A DNA stretch of 64,000 nucleotides from Acidimicrobiales bacterium (GTDB lineage Bacteria; Actinomycetota; Acidimicrobiia; Acidimicrobiales; DATDAH01), in contig JAEUJM010000042.1 of the NCBI GenBank assembly GCA_016794585.1, positions 94,037 to 158,036 on the forward strand. Reading direction: 5' to 3'. Of the stretch, positions 8,063-16,257 are shown in pieces. The stretch's first letter is position 1. The number at the start of each line of letters is the position of its first letter. Below the pieces are notes generated by a model. It was not told the DNA's origin, searched no databases, and saw only the letters and a program-made list of their open reading frames with translations. Made by a program: the position numbers and the translations under genes.

Positions 8063-9202
8063 ATGAAGCAACCACGACTCGGTGCAGCAATCGCCCTCGC
8101 ATGCGTTCTCACCGTTGGTGGGTTCACCGCTCTGCCGATCCTCGCGGTCGGCATCGGCGCCTCAACGCCCTGCGGGCAGAAGGGGGAGATCGCCGACGAC
8201 GGCACCCCGAGCATCCTCGGGCCGTCCGCCCTCACCGTGGTCGACCTGCGCTCGTGGTGGACCGGCACGGGTCGGGGCCAACCGTCGCGGCTCGGTGTCG
8301 CCATCGGTGACCTGATCGCACTTTTCCTCTCCGAGGGCGACGCCGAAGGAGTCCGCGGCGACCTCGCGCTCGCCCAGGCCGTGCTGGAGACCGGGTACTT
8401 CACCAACAGCGACACCGCCATCAACAACTTCGCCGGCATCGCCCACTACGACGGCACCGCCTCTGGTTCCGGGTTCGCCGACCCGATCATCGGCGTCCGA
8501 GCACAGATCCAGCTGCTCAAGAAGTACGCGCTCGGCAACGACGCCCCGCTCGCCAACGCCGACGTCGCCCTGAATGCCGGCGCGTCGGCGACCACATGGG
8601 GAGGGCTTGCTGGCACCTGGGCCTCGGACACCAACTACTGGACCTCGCTCAGCTCCGTCTACGAGTCCATGCGCACCTACGCCGGGACGAACCCCAGTCA
8701 GCTCGAGCCCTCCGCTCCGATCGGCGCGACGCCATGCCCAGCCGGCGACCTGGCCATCAGCGGCGACTACGCCCTGCCACTCGAACGGCGCTGGTACGAC
8801 GAGCATCCCGAGTGGTTCACGAAGCCCCACCACGACTACCCGGCCGCCGACATCCCAGTTCCGGTCGGCACGCCGCTGTTTGCGGTCACCACTGGCGTCG
8901 TCGTCGGCACCCCAACCAGCGGCAAGTGCGGGATCGGCGTCGTGTTCAACGGCGACGACGGCGCGCAGTACACGTACTGCCACGGCCAACCCGGCACGCA
9001 GGCCGTGGCGATCGGCGACCGTGTCACTGCCGGGCAGTACCTGCTCGACAGCGCCTCCACCGGCAACAGCACCGGACCCCACCTCCACTTCAGCATCGAG
9101 GCCGGCGGGGCGAAGCGCTGCCCCCAACCCTTCTTCGTCGCCATCGCCGACGGTCAGCCCCTCGCCCCCGAAGGTCTTCCGACCACCGGCTGCACCAACT
9201 GA
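8063..9202 (+). CDS. Secreted two-domain peptidoglycan hydrolase (glucosaminidase-like + M23 peptidase)
   Basis: Starting at MKQPRLGAAI the 379-residue protein has a signal-peptide-like helix (residues 8-30). A lysozyme-like/glucosaminidase domain follows (about 80-210; LAQAVLETGYF carries the likely catalytic Glu, and NNFAGI is typical). An M23 endopeptidase domain is C-terminal (about 240-350), with zinc ligands suggested by HHDYPAADI and HLHFS. Combined wall hydrolases of this type accompany conjugation systems of Gram-positives, where they open the peptidoglycan for the mating channel (a VirB1 counterpart). The gene is divergent from the channel operon. Confidence 0.85.
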   Translation: MKQPRLGAAIALACVLTVGGFTALPILAVGIGASTPCGQKGEIADDGTPSILGPSALTVVDLRSWWTGTGRGQPSRLGVAIGDLIALFLSEGDAEGVRGDLALAQAVLETGYFTNSDTAINNFAGIAHYDGTASGSGFADPIIGVRAQIQLLKKYALGNDAPLANADVALNAGASATTWGGLAGTWASDTNYWTSLSSVYESMRTYAGTNPSQLEPSAPIGATPCPAGDLAISGDYALPLERRWYDEHPEWFTKPHHDYPAADIPVPVGTPLFAVTTGVVVGTPTSGKCGIGVVFNGDDGAQYTYCHGQPGTQAVAIGDRVTAGQYLLDSASTGNSTGPHLHFSIEAGGAKRCPQPFFVAIADGQPLAPEGLPTTGCTN

Positions 9203-9216
9203 CGTAGGTTCCATCG

Positions 9217-9618
9217 ATGGCCGCGTTCCATGCCGTGTACTACCGAGAGGCTGGCGGGGCCGAGCCCGTACGCGACTTCCTCGACGATCTCGATGACGAG
9301 GTCGCTGCCGTCCTGGCCCAGCAAATCGACCGACTGAACTTGCTCAGCGACGAGGTTCCCCACCTCCCGTTCCCACACAGCTCGCAGGTCGACGGGGAGC
9401 TGCGCGAGCTTCGCTGCCACTACGGGCGACAGCTCTTCCGGATCCTGTACCGCCGCTCGGACCGCCTCCTGGTGCTACTCCACATCCTGTCGAAGCGGAC
9501 CGCCAAGATCCCCGCGCAAGACATCACCGTCGCCCAAGAGCGCTGGGACGACTTCAAGGCCCGGATGGAGGCCGATCCCCGGACCCCGCCCCGGGCGGCG
9601 GGCCACGATGCCCCCTGA
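9217..9618 (+). CDS. HigB/RelE-superfamily toxin (phage Gp49-like)
   Basis: A 133-residue protein with the typical features of HigB-type mRNA interferases of the Gp49 group: an N-terminal YYREAGGAEPVRDFLDDL segment, then ELRELRCHYGRQLFRILYR with conserved basic residues, then LLHILSKRTAKIP with the Lys/Arg cluster expected at the active site. These toxins cleave translated mRNA on the ribosome. The toxin gene precedes the antitoxin gene and overlaps its longest reading frame, the HigBA order. It sits between two large transfer operons and probably stabilises the element. Confidence 0.85.
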   Translation: MAAFHAVYYREAGGAEPVRDFLDDLDDEVAAVLAQQIDRLNLLSDEVPHLPFPHSSQVDGELRELRCHYGRQLFRILYRRSDRLLVLLHILSKRTAKIPAQDITVAQERWDDFKARMEADPRTPPRAAGHDAP

Positions 9619-9664
9619 CGACACGGTTCGCAGAACTGCTAACCTGTTCCTAGAGGTGACCGCC

Positions 9665-10006
9665 ATGGCCAAGAACGACAGCCCCATCGGAAGCAGCGTC
9701 GAAGAGCACATCGGCCAACGTCGCGCCCGGAGCCCCAAGTACCGGGAGACCCAGGACCGGCTCCGTCCGTTCGAGGAGATCGCCCGCATGGTGATCATGC
9801 GTCGAGCCCATCTCGGTCTGACCCAGCAAGAACTGGCAGAGCGGATGGACACCACCAAGTCGGTGATCTCCCGCATCGAGAGCGGTCAGCACCGCAGCGG
9901 TACCGACACCCTGCGACGCCTCGCCGTGGCCCTCGACGGCCACGCCGTCATCGGCTTCGAGTTCGACTCGGCGCAACCAGCTCGATCCGACCTGGTCCGT
10001 CTCTAG
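9665..10006 (+). CDS. HigA-like antitoxin, XRE-type helix-turn-helix
   Basis: The 113-residue protein has a central helix-turn-helix (LGLTQQELAERMDTTKSVISRIESG shortened: Q-Q-E-L-A, then S-V-I-S-R-I-E). This is the XRE/Cro signature, followed by LRRLAVALDGHAVIGFEF, which is common in HigA antitoxins. I prefer the ATG at 9665 because GAGGTG lies 7 bp upstream. A longer frame from 9608 would overlap the toxin by 11 bp. It should bind and neutralise the toxin encoded just upstream and repress their shared promoter. Confidence 0.85.
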   Translation: MAKNDSPIGSSVEEHIGQRRARSPKYRETQDRLRPFEEIARMVIMRRAHLGLTQQELAERMDTTKSVISRIESGQHRSGTDTLRRLAVALDGHAVIGFEFDSAQPARSDLVRL

Positions 10007-10069
10007 CGACCCCACCGACCATGCCTTGGGCTTGCTGAGCCAGATGCGTCGCCTCGTCGAGCCCGCGTC

Positions 10070-10729
10070 ATGACGGACAAGCAGAAAGACTTCGCCGTCG
10101 AACTCTCGGCCGGCGCCATCCTGCTGCTGCTCGGAGTGTTCGTGATCGCGACCCGGTGGCCGAACTGGCTTAAGGCCGTCGTGGTCATCGGGATCGTGCT
10201 TCTCTCCATCATTGCTGTTGTGCTGGTGGCACCCGTGGGAACCCGTATTCGGGCGCGAGCGGTCCAGGGTTCGAGGCATGCGCCACCTCCAGCGCCGCCA
10301 ACTCTCGTGGAACAGCTTGACGAAACCTGGTTCGTCACCTTTACGTCCGGCCCGTACCCAGCCGGGTCGGACGGGCTGGTGCAGTACGCGACTGCGATCG
10401 CTGCGGTCGATCGGGTGGAGGGCGACGAGGTGGTGCTCCGATGGCGTGACAAGGGATCTTTCCCAGCCAGAGTGCCGATCAAGCTCCTCGAAGCCACGCG
10501 GGTGTACCGCTTCCGTGGCGACGGGGACGACCGACGTCGTGTTCGCGTCGAGAACGACGGTCTTCGCGTCCAGGGACCGGGCGGAGTCGTCACCGGAAGC
10601 GGCTGGCGCGCGCATCAACGCTCGCCGCATCAGATCGCCTTCTCTCGCTGCAAGGATCTGAGCTCCGAGGACAAAATGGTGATGGAAGCTGATGCGGACC
10701 TCGGCTCCTACGACCTCGAAGGTCTCTGA
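10070..10729 (+). CDS. Hypothetical membrane protein with two N-terminal TM helices
   Basis: The 219-residue product is not one I recognise. Two hydrophobic segments occur at about residues 13-27 (AGAILLLLGVFVIA) and 36-56 (AVVVIGIVLLSIIAVVLVAP), then a Pro-rich linker and a soluble domain of about 145 residues containing several Trp/Phe-rich strands (DETWFVTFTSG, VVLRWRDKGSF). It follows the antitoxin by 63 bp on the same strand and faces the end of the Tad operon. A surface or entry-exclusion-like role is conceivable but is only a guess from position. Confidence 0.6.
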   Translation: MTDKQKDFAVELSAGAILLLLGVFVIATRWPNWLKAVVVIGIVLLSIIAVVLVAPVGTRIRARAVQGSRHAPPPAPPTLVEQLDETWFVTFTSGPYPAGSDGLVQYATAIAAVDRVEGDEVVLRWRDKGSFPARVPIKLLEATRVYRFRGDGDDRRRVRVENDGLRVQGPGGVVTGSGWRAHQRSPHQIAFSRCKDLSSEDKMVMEADADLGSYDLEGL

Positions 10730-10810
10730 ACTCCCTCGATCAGGACGCTGAGCACCGAGTAGGGCTCTATCCCACGGAGCCAGAACTCGGCGAACTGTCA
10801 GTGCGGGCGA

Positions 10811-13800
10811 TCATCGTGGATGGAGCTCCAGCCTGAGTTGCTCGATGGAGTCCTCGGGGTCGCCGAGCTTCGCTTGCTCGAGAGCGGCGACGTGCTCCCT
10901 GTAGACGTTCTCGGCGCCGGCCCGATCCTCGTCGGCGATGTGGGCCCGCATGAGAGTCTCGACGACGGCGCTGTTCAGGGGGATCGCCTGGATGACTCGG
11001 CGGAGCATCGCGATCGCCTTGTCGGGCTCGCCCGCGTCGAGGTGCATCGCCGCGCACGCCTGGGCGACACCCGCGACCCGATGTTCCCAGCTGGTGGAAT
11101 GGTGCTCGAAGTCGACCCAGCCGTACGAGGCGCGGGCAGCGTTCGGGTAGGAGAACGGCTTGCCGGTGACCAGGTCGAGCGCGGCCTGGTAGTGCTCGAC
11201 CGCTTCGTCCGGCGGTAGCTCGGCAGCGCGCTGGACGTGCCAATCGAACAGATCGAGGTCGGTGCCAACGTGCGGCCCGACGACGTACTTGCCGCTGCGG
11301 TTGGCCGGGAAGTGCTGGGATCCGAGAGCGGAGCGGCACTCGGCCATCGTGTCGTGAAGCCGCTTGGTGTGCGAGACGCCGTCCGAGCCGAACCAGCAGG
11401 CTTCCTCCAACCGATCGGTCGTGACCGAGCGGTGGAGTGCTAGGTAGGCGACGACTGCCGTCGCCTTCGGTTTCAGCGGCTCGCCCCCTTCGACGGTGAT
11501 GTCCCCGAGCAACCGAACGAGTACGTCGTACTCCGGTGGCTCGTCCGCCGGGTCACCTGGTCCTTCCACCATTAGATCAGGCTCGTCGCCATCGGTGGGG
11601 CCGGTGCCGTTCGACGATGCGGACGCTTCGAACTCGGCCCGTAGCTGGTCCATGAGTTCCTGCTCCGCTGGGCTGTCGGTGGCGACGAGAAGGCTGGAGG
11701 TGGCGGCCAGCTCGTCTGCCTCGAGTTCCTGGGGTGAGCAGGCCAGGTTGATCGCGTCGAAGTTGAGTGCATCCTCTTCGCAGCAGACCGTGGCCAAGGC
11801 GTCCCGGAACTCGCCGACGACGACCACTGCGACCGCAGACGGCTGAGCGGCGCGAAGTGCGGCGGCCAGCTCGTCGGGAGGTGGCCGGTCGGCTACCACC
11901 GCGATGGGAACGAGGGCGTCGTGGTCGGGATCGTGCCCGCGCCCGACGAATGCATTGGCCCAGCCGTTCTCAGCAAGTGCGGCGTGGGATTGGGTTGACC
12001 ATGCCACGAGGTCCTCGGCATGACCATCCCAGGTGTCGACGATCGTGAGGTGCTCGAGGACGTCGGCGCCGGGGTCGACGAAATCGCCGATCGCGATGAC
12101 TCGGAGCGTGTCGGCGAGTGGGCTGAGCGTCAGCTCGGTGACGATCGAGCGGGCGAGGTTGGTGGCGACGTCGAGGTCGCCGGTGAGAGCCACGATTCCG
12201 TCTGCTTCGAGGTCGAGGTAGAGCTGTGCGTCGTCTTCGGGCTGGCCGACGGTCACCATCAGCGGTGACGGACTGAGCGGCCCGTCGTAAGGCTCGTCGT
12301 TGTCCGGTCGCTCGACGAGGGTCCACACCGTGCCGTCGTCTGTGCTGTGCCAGCCGGGCAGGGCGTTCGGGTCGGGCTGGTCGAGCAGGACTTCGAGGCT
12401 GGTGTCCGAGTGTCGGATCATCCGTGGCCGGCGTTCTGATCCCATGGCAGCGAGGGATGCGGCGAGGCGGCCGAGCACGCCCTGCAGGTCGTCGATGCGA
12501 CCCTCGTCGGCTTGGGCGATCACGGTCTGATGCAGCTCGCGCTGGTCGGCCGGCGTGCGGCCGGGGAGGTCACCCGGGTTCTCGTTGACGAAGCGGCGGC
12601 GCCGGCGGTCGAGGAGGCGCTTCAAGCCCACCGCGAGCGCGATGCTCGACAACCCGCCCAACGCCACCGCCACGGGCGCGTCGCTCGAATCCTCGCCCTC
12701 TGACGGATCGCCCTGCGACGACTCGTCGACCGTTTGCCGCGGCACGCCATCGTTGTCAGCGGCAGTCGTCGTGGGCGGTGTCTCTTCGGAAGCGGGGTTC
12801 TCCGTTGCCGGAGCCGGTTCCGTTGTTGCTGTCGGTGGTTCGTCGAGCACGACAGCGCCGGCTGGCGACGGCGCCGGCTCTTCTTCGGCCGTTGGGGGCG
12901 GCGGTGGTAGCTCGACACCCGTGGGCGGAAGCACCACGACCTGACCGGGATAGATGAGATCGACGTCCACGAGTTCTGCGTAGCGGGCCCGGTTGGCGGC
13001 GACGACCTCGCCCCAGTAGGGCAGGACCTCCGGGTCGCCCACTTCTCGTCCGAGGTCGCCTTCCAGTCGATCTTCGGCGATGGACCAGAAATTGTCGCCG
13101 CGCTCGACGACAAGGGTTGCGAGGCCATCTTCCTCCGCGGTTGCCGGGGCGGGACCACCGGACGGCGAGGCGGCAGGCTCGATGGTGGCGTCGCCAGGCA
13201 GCACGAGAACCCAGCCCGAGTGCAGCGTGTCGTCTCCCGCGCTGATCGTGGTGCCGTCGGGGAGCGTGCGCCCGACGTTGAGGTCGAGGATCTCGTTCCA
13301 CCGCAGGCCGTCGCCGAGGGTGCGTTCGGCGATGGCCCAGTAGCTGTCGTGCCGCTGAACGGTGACCGTCGGATGATCGGCCGCTGGCGCGGCCGGCGCT
13401 GGGTCACTGGGGCGGCCGTGGAGTGTCGGCGTGTGCCCGTAGGAACTCGGATCCGGTGAGTCGGGGATCGACTCCGGTGTCGCTGCAGCTACTTCGGCGG
13501 GGACCGGGATGGGAGTGGGCTCGGCGACGGCGCGGGCAGGTTGCACGGTCGAGGCCATCATGAGGATCCCGGCAACCAGGCGGGTGGCGGTGACCTGGAA
13601 CGCGGGGAGCACCGGGAGGTGGATTGCCTGGCGGCCTCTGGCGACCCCAACGGCTTCTGTCACCAGCGCGAGGGCGAGTTGTGGCCAGGCGATCCACGCG
13701 ATGACTGCGAGCGTGTTGACGACGACCTGGTCGCTGATGCCCGACTGGGCTGCCTCTTCCAAGGCGTGGAGGGTCGGGATGCTGGTCGGTAGCGGCCAGC

Positions 13801-13903
13801 CCACCAGAGTGGCGAGCAGGAGCGGGACGCCGACGATCAGGGCGAGCGTCGCGACCAGTGAGAGGACGCCGCGGATCAGCAGCAGGGGTCGTCGGTCGTT
13901 CAT
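10811..13903 (-). CDS. LysM-BTAD membrane protein (Tad-associated transcriptional regulator-like)
   Basis: The 1030-residue protein starts at MNDRRPLLLI (ATGA overlap with the upstream stop). Order: hydrophobic segments at about 12-35, 62-85 and 105-120; a first LysM domain near 176-225 (DSYWAIAERTLGD); a second near 260-325 (GDNFWSIAEDRL); a Pro/Thr-rich linker; another TM helix near 410-430; a long cytoplasmic part; and a C-terminal bacterial transcriptional activator domain (about 780-1030) with winged-helix and TPR-like repeats (VRLLGDITVEGG; AVVETLMRAHIADEDRAG). LysM/BTAD proteins accompany actinobacterial Tad loci. The layout suggests wall sensing coupled to a cytoplasmic SARP-like module, but DNA binding by a membrane-anchored form is unproven. 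It is the last gene of the Tad operon. Confidence 0.78.
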   Translation of the reverse strand: MNDRRPLLLIRGVLSLVATLALIVGVPLLLATLVGWPLPTSIPTLHALEEAAQSGISDQVVVNTLAVIAWIAWPQLALALVTEAVGVARGRQAIHLPVLPAFQVTATRLVAGILMMASTVQPARAVAEPTPIPVPAEVAAATPESIPDSPDPSSYGHTPTLHGRPSDPAPAAPAADHPTVTVQRHDSYWAIAERTLGDGLRWNEILDLNVGRTLPDGTTISAGDDTLHSGWVLVLPGDATIEPAASPSGGPAPATAEEDGLATLVVERGDNFWSIAEDRLEGDLGREVGDPEVLPYWGEVVAANRARYAELVDVDLIYPGQVVVLPPTGVELPPPPPTAEEEPAPSPAGAVVLDEPPTATTEPAPATENPASEETPPTTTAADNDGVPRQTVDESSQGDPSEGEDSSDAPVAVALGGLSSIALAVGLKRLLDRRRRRFVNENPGDLPGRTPADQRELHQTVIAQADEGRIDDLQGVLGRLAASLAAMGSERRPRMIRHSDTSLEVLLDQPDPNALPGWHSTDDGTVWTLVERPDNDEPYDGPLSPSPLMVTVGQPEDDAQLYLDLEADGIVALTGDLDVATNLARSIVTELTLSPLADTLRVIAIGDFVDPGADVLEHLTIVDTWDGHAEDLVAWSTQSHAALAENGWANAFVGRGHDPDHDALVPIAVVADRPPPDELAAALRAAQPSAVAVVVVGEFRDALATVCCEEDALNFDAINLACSPQELEADELAATSSLLVATDSPAEQELMDQLRAEFEASASSNGTGPTDGDEPDLMVEGPGDPADEPPEYDVLVRLLGDITVEGGEPLKPKATAVVAYLALHRSVTTDRLEEACWFGSDGVSHTKRLHDTMAECRSALGSQHFPANRSGKYVVGPHVGTDLDLFDWHVQRAAELPPDEAVEHYQAALDLVTGKPFSYPNAARASYGWVDFEHHSTSWEHRVAGVAQACAAMHLDAGEPDKAIAMLRRVIQAIPLNSAVVETLMRAHIADEDRAGAENVYREHVAALEQAKLGDPEDSIEQLRLELHPR

Positions 13904-14298
13904 GGCTGTACCTCGTCGACGGCTGTGGCGGTCTCGCGTACGACGATGGTTCGTGCGGCGCCGGGGAGGATGAGCATCGGCTGGACTGCGGTGACCGTGA
14001 CGGTGACGGAGGCGATCGAGACGGTCGCCGTTCCTCTGGCTCCGGTCCGCTCGAGGCACTCGAGGGCGGCGGCCTCCGCGGCGGCCGGGTCGAGACGGGG
14101 CTCGTTCGTCGCGCGGAGGTGGTCGAGATCGATCTCCTGGGCCCCAGCTCGAGCGGCTCGCTCTGCGTCGTTGCGTGCTGCGTTGTGGGCGCGGATGACC
14201 TGGCCCCCGTCGTAGGCCATGCCGGCGACGAGAACTAGGGCGATGGCGACGACCGCGACGAAGGCGGTGATGCTTCCTCGCTCGTCGTGGGGGTTCAC
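13900..14298 (-). CDS. TadE/TadG-like minor prepilin
   Basis: The 132-residue protein begins with MNPHDERGSITAF, a Gly followed at +1 by a Ser and then a 20-residue hydrophobic helix (FVAVVAIALVLVAGMAYDGG). This is the cleavage/assembly signal of class III prepilins. The remainder has an Ala-rich amphipathic helix (AARNDAERAARAGAQEID) and a beta-rich end. Its size and the YDGGQ following the helix resemble the N-terminal part of TadG-type minor pilins. It overlaps both neighbours by 4 bp and lies with two similar proteins in the Tad operon. Confidence 0.75.
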   Translation of the reverse strand: MNPHDERGSITAFVAVVAIALVLVAGMAYDGGQVIRAHNAARNDAERAARAGAQEIDLDHLRATNEPRLDPAAAEAAALECLERTGARGTATVSIASVTVTVTAVQPMLILPGAARTIVVRETATAVDEVQP

Positions 14299-14720
14299 GA
14301 CGCACTCCGGTAGGTGTCGATCACCTCTACCGCGGACGCCGTGAAGATTCGTCGGCCGGGAACACCGAGAAGCGTGACGTCGGCCATCGAGGCTTCGCAG
14401 CGGACTGTGACCGTGACGGTGCCGCCAGGTTCGAAGTCGCCGGTGTCAACCGTCGTGGTCAGAGTGAGGCACGGCACTCCAGCGACGGCGAGGTTCGCTG
14501 CCGCACTGGTCTGTGCGTCATCCGTGGCGTCGCCGGGGTGTTGGCGAAGCGATGCCGCTCGAGCGGCATCGGCCGCGGCGCGCTCGACGTTGCCGTCGGC
14601 CTCCGAGACCTTTCCTGCGTAGACGACGAGCAGCATGAGGAACACGAGCGCAGGTGCGATGACCGCGACCTCGACGGCGATCGATCCACGGTCGCCGCAG
14701 ATGCGCGCTGGGAGTCTCAT
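14295..14720 (-). CDS. TadE-like minor prepilin
   Basis: A 141-residue protein starting at MRLPARICGDRG (ATG at 14720 overlapping the upstream stop). GDRGSIAVEVAVIAPALVFL gives the Gly/Ser class III prepilin junction, the Glu five residues after it, and the hydrophobic helix. An Ala-rich helix (NVERAAADAARAASL) and a C-terminal beta region with a Cys pair (VPCLTL and VRCEAS) follow. This matches TadE-type pseudopilins that promote Tad pilus assembly. A 161-residue version from 14780 is less likely. Confidence 0.8.
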   Translation of the reverse strand: MRLPARICGDRGSIAVEVAVIAPALVFLMLLVVYAGKVSEADGNVERAAADAARAASLRQHPGDATDDAQTSAAANLAVAGVPCLTLTTTVDTGDFEPGGTVTVTVRCEASMADVTLLGVPGRRIFTASAVEVIDTYRSAS

Positions 14721-15103
14721 CGTTCTGCCTCGGGGACGAACCGCTCGACCGGTGCGGCGCTGCGAGCGGCGACCGACCATGCGAAGCCAGGGACGAGCTG
14801 GGGTGCTTCACCACGGACCTCGGCGGTGACCATCGCGGGCTCCCGGCTCACGGTGACGGTGATGCTGTGGAGGTTCCCGGAGTGGGCGAGGAACGAGCCG
14901 GCGGCGTCCTCGCCGTCGCGGGCGGTGCCGTTGGCGACCTGGGCTGCGTCGACGGCCTCGGCCGCGGCCGCGTTGGCGACTTGTTTGGCGTGCCACCACA
15001 GCCCGTACTGGACGATGAGCATGATCCAGAAGAGGACGGCAGGAAAGAGGACGGCGACCTGGATGGCCGTCACCCCTCGCTCGTCGCGCAGCCCCCGGCC
15101 CAC
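14717..15103 (-). CDS. TadE-like minor prepilin
   Basis: I place the start at the GTG at 15103, with a GGGGG motif upstream, 5 bp after the Flp-like stop. The 128-residue product reads RDERGVTAIQVAVLFPAVLF at its N-terminus, again the class III prepilin pattern, then IMLIVQYGLWWHAKQVANAAA and the Ala-rich helix of TadE proteins. The C-terminal part is beta-rich. Three tandem proteins of this type plus the small Flp-like one probably form the pilus tip or assembly-priming complex. Confidence 0.78.
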   Translation of the reverse strand: MGRGLRDERGVTAIQVAVLFPAVLFWIMLIVQYGLWWHAKQVANAAAAEAVDAAQVANGTARDGEDAAGSFLAHSGNLHSITVTVSREPAMVTAEVRGEAPQLVPGFAWSVAARSAAPVERFVPEAER

Positions 15104-15108
15104 GAGGC

Positions 15109-15318
15109 TCAGCCCCCTGGCTGGTCGGGGGTGGGGATGCTGTTGGCGTTGCTCTGCGCGGCGGCGTAGATGATGCCGAGCACCACGATCGCAGCACCGA
15201 CCAGCAGGAATGTGATGACCGCGACTTCCGTGGTGGTCATCCCGCGCTCGTCGTTCGGATCGATCCCGAAGCGGGCGTAGCAGTACTCCAAGAGCAGTCG
15301 GGGGTCGGGCACGGGCAT
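15109..15318 (-). CDS. Small Flp-like prepilin (candidate major pilin)
   Basis: The 69-residue protein has a 26-residue leader ending DERG, then MTTTEVAVITFLLVGAAIVV, a typical class III pilin N-terminus with Glu at +5, and a short hydrophilic tail. Its size fits Flp-type major pilins. It has a spacing of 27 bp from tadC upstream and is followed by the TadE-like genes. No other Flp-sized gene is seen in the window. A prepilin peptidase (TadV) would be needed for cleavage and is not visible here. Confidence 0.72.
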   Translation of the reverse strand: MPVPDPRLLLEYCYARFGIDPNDERGMTTTEVAVITFLLVGAAIVVLGIIYAAAQSNANSIPTPDQPGG

Positions 15319-15345
15319 AGTGGCTCCTTGGGTGTTGTGGCTCCG

Positions 15346-16257
15346 TCAGGGTTGGGGTCCGCTGACTGACGTGATCTGCACGACGGCGGGGTAGGCGATG
15401 AAGACGAGGAAGCCGAACAACAGGACGGCGACAGGGAGGGTCATGCGTTCGGTGGCGGCCTCGGCTGCGGCCTCGGTCTCGGCGACTTGGTGGCCGCGGA
15501 GCGTGTCGGCTTTGGCGGCCAGGGATGTTCGGATGCGAGCCCCCTGCGATCCGGCGAGGGAGGCGCTGGCGGCGAGCTCGGCCATCTCGTTGATGCCGAG
15601 GCGGGCGCCGAGTTGGGCGAAGGCGTCCCACGGGGACTGTCCGGTGAGGCGGGCTCGGCGAAGTTCGGCGCGGATGGTCTGGTATCCCCAGCCGTCGCCG
15701 GCGTCGGCTGCGGCGTGCAGCGCCGTTTCGATGCCAGCTCCTCCGGCCAGGAGCACGTTGACCAGGTCAAGATAGGACGAGAGGGCGTGGCGGAACGCTC
15801 CCTGTCGCTTCCCTGCCTCGTCACGCAGGAGGAGATCGGGCATCAGGAACCCCGCGGCCGCGGTGGCCAGCGAGAACATCGCGATGACACCGACCGGCAC
15901 CGGGATCCCGAGAACCACGAGCGCCGCGACGGCCAGGTTGGGGACGAGCAGCCCGGCGATCGCGCCGAGAAGCTTGTCGAACGCGTGGCGCTCAGCACTG
16001 CGGCCGACGAGCTCCAGCTCCTGAGTGTGGCGGTGCGCGTCGTAGCCGAGGGCCTCGACGACTCGTCGGGCAGCCGTTTCGATCGGGCCGAACCTGGACG
16101 CGTCCGCTGGTGCGACGTCGTCGAGGCTGGTTCCGGGGCGGGCGAGCCCGGCGAGGACCTCCTCGAGGCTCGGTGGGCGTGGTGCGAGGCCTCGCCTGAT
16201 GAGCAGTACTCCGACACCGACGCCGGCTCCCAGCACGACCATGACGAGCGTGTTCAC
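15346..16257 (-). CDS. tadC: TadC-like pilus assembly platform protein
   Basis: A 303-residue integral membrane protein of the type II secretion F family. It starts at a GTG (16257) that overlaps the tadB stop as GTGA. An N-terminal TM (VVLGAGVGVGVLLI), a pair of central TMs (LLVPNLAVAALVVLGIPV and VIAMFSLATAAAGFL) and a C-terminal TM (LPVAVLLFGFLVFIAYP) frame a cytoplasmic four-helix part with DLVNVLLAGGAGIETAL, a recognisable F-domain motif. With TadB it forms the inner-membrane platform driven by TadA. Confidence 0.88.
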   Translation of the reverse strand: MNTLVMVVLGAGVGVGVLLIRRGLAPRPPSLEEVLAGLARPGTSLDDVAPADASRFGPIETAARRVVEALGYDAHRHTQELELVGRSAERHAFDKLLGAIAGLLVPNLAVAALVVLGIPVPVGVIAMFSLATAAAGFLMPDLLLRDEAGKRQGAFRHALSSYLDLVNVLLAGGAGIETALHAAADAGDGWGYQTIRAELRRARLTGQSPWDAFAQLGARLGINEMAELAASASLAGSQGARIRTSLAAKADTLRGHQVAETEAAAEAATERMTLPVAVLLFGFLVFIAYPAVVQITSVSGPQP

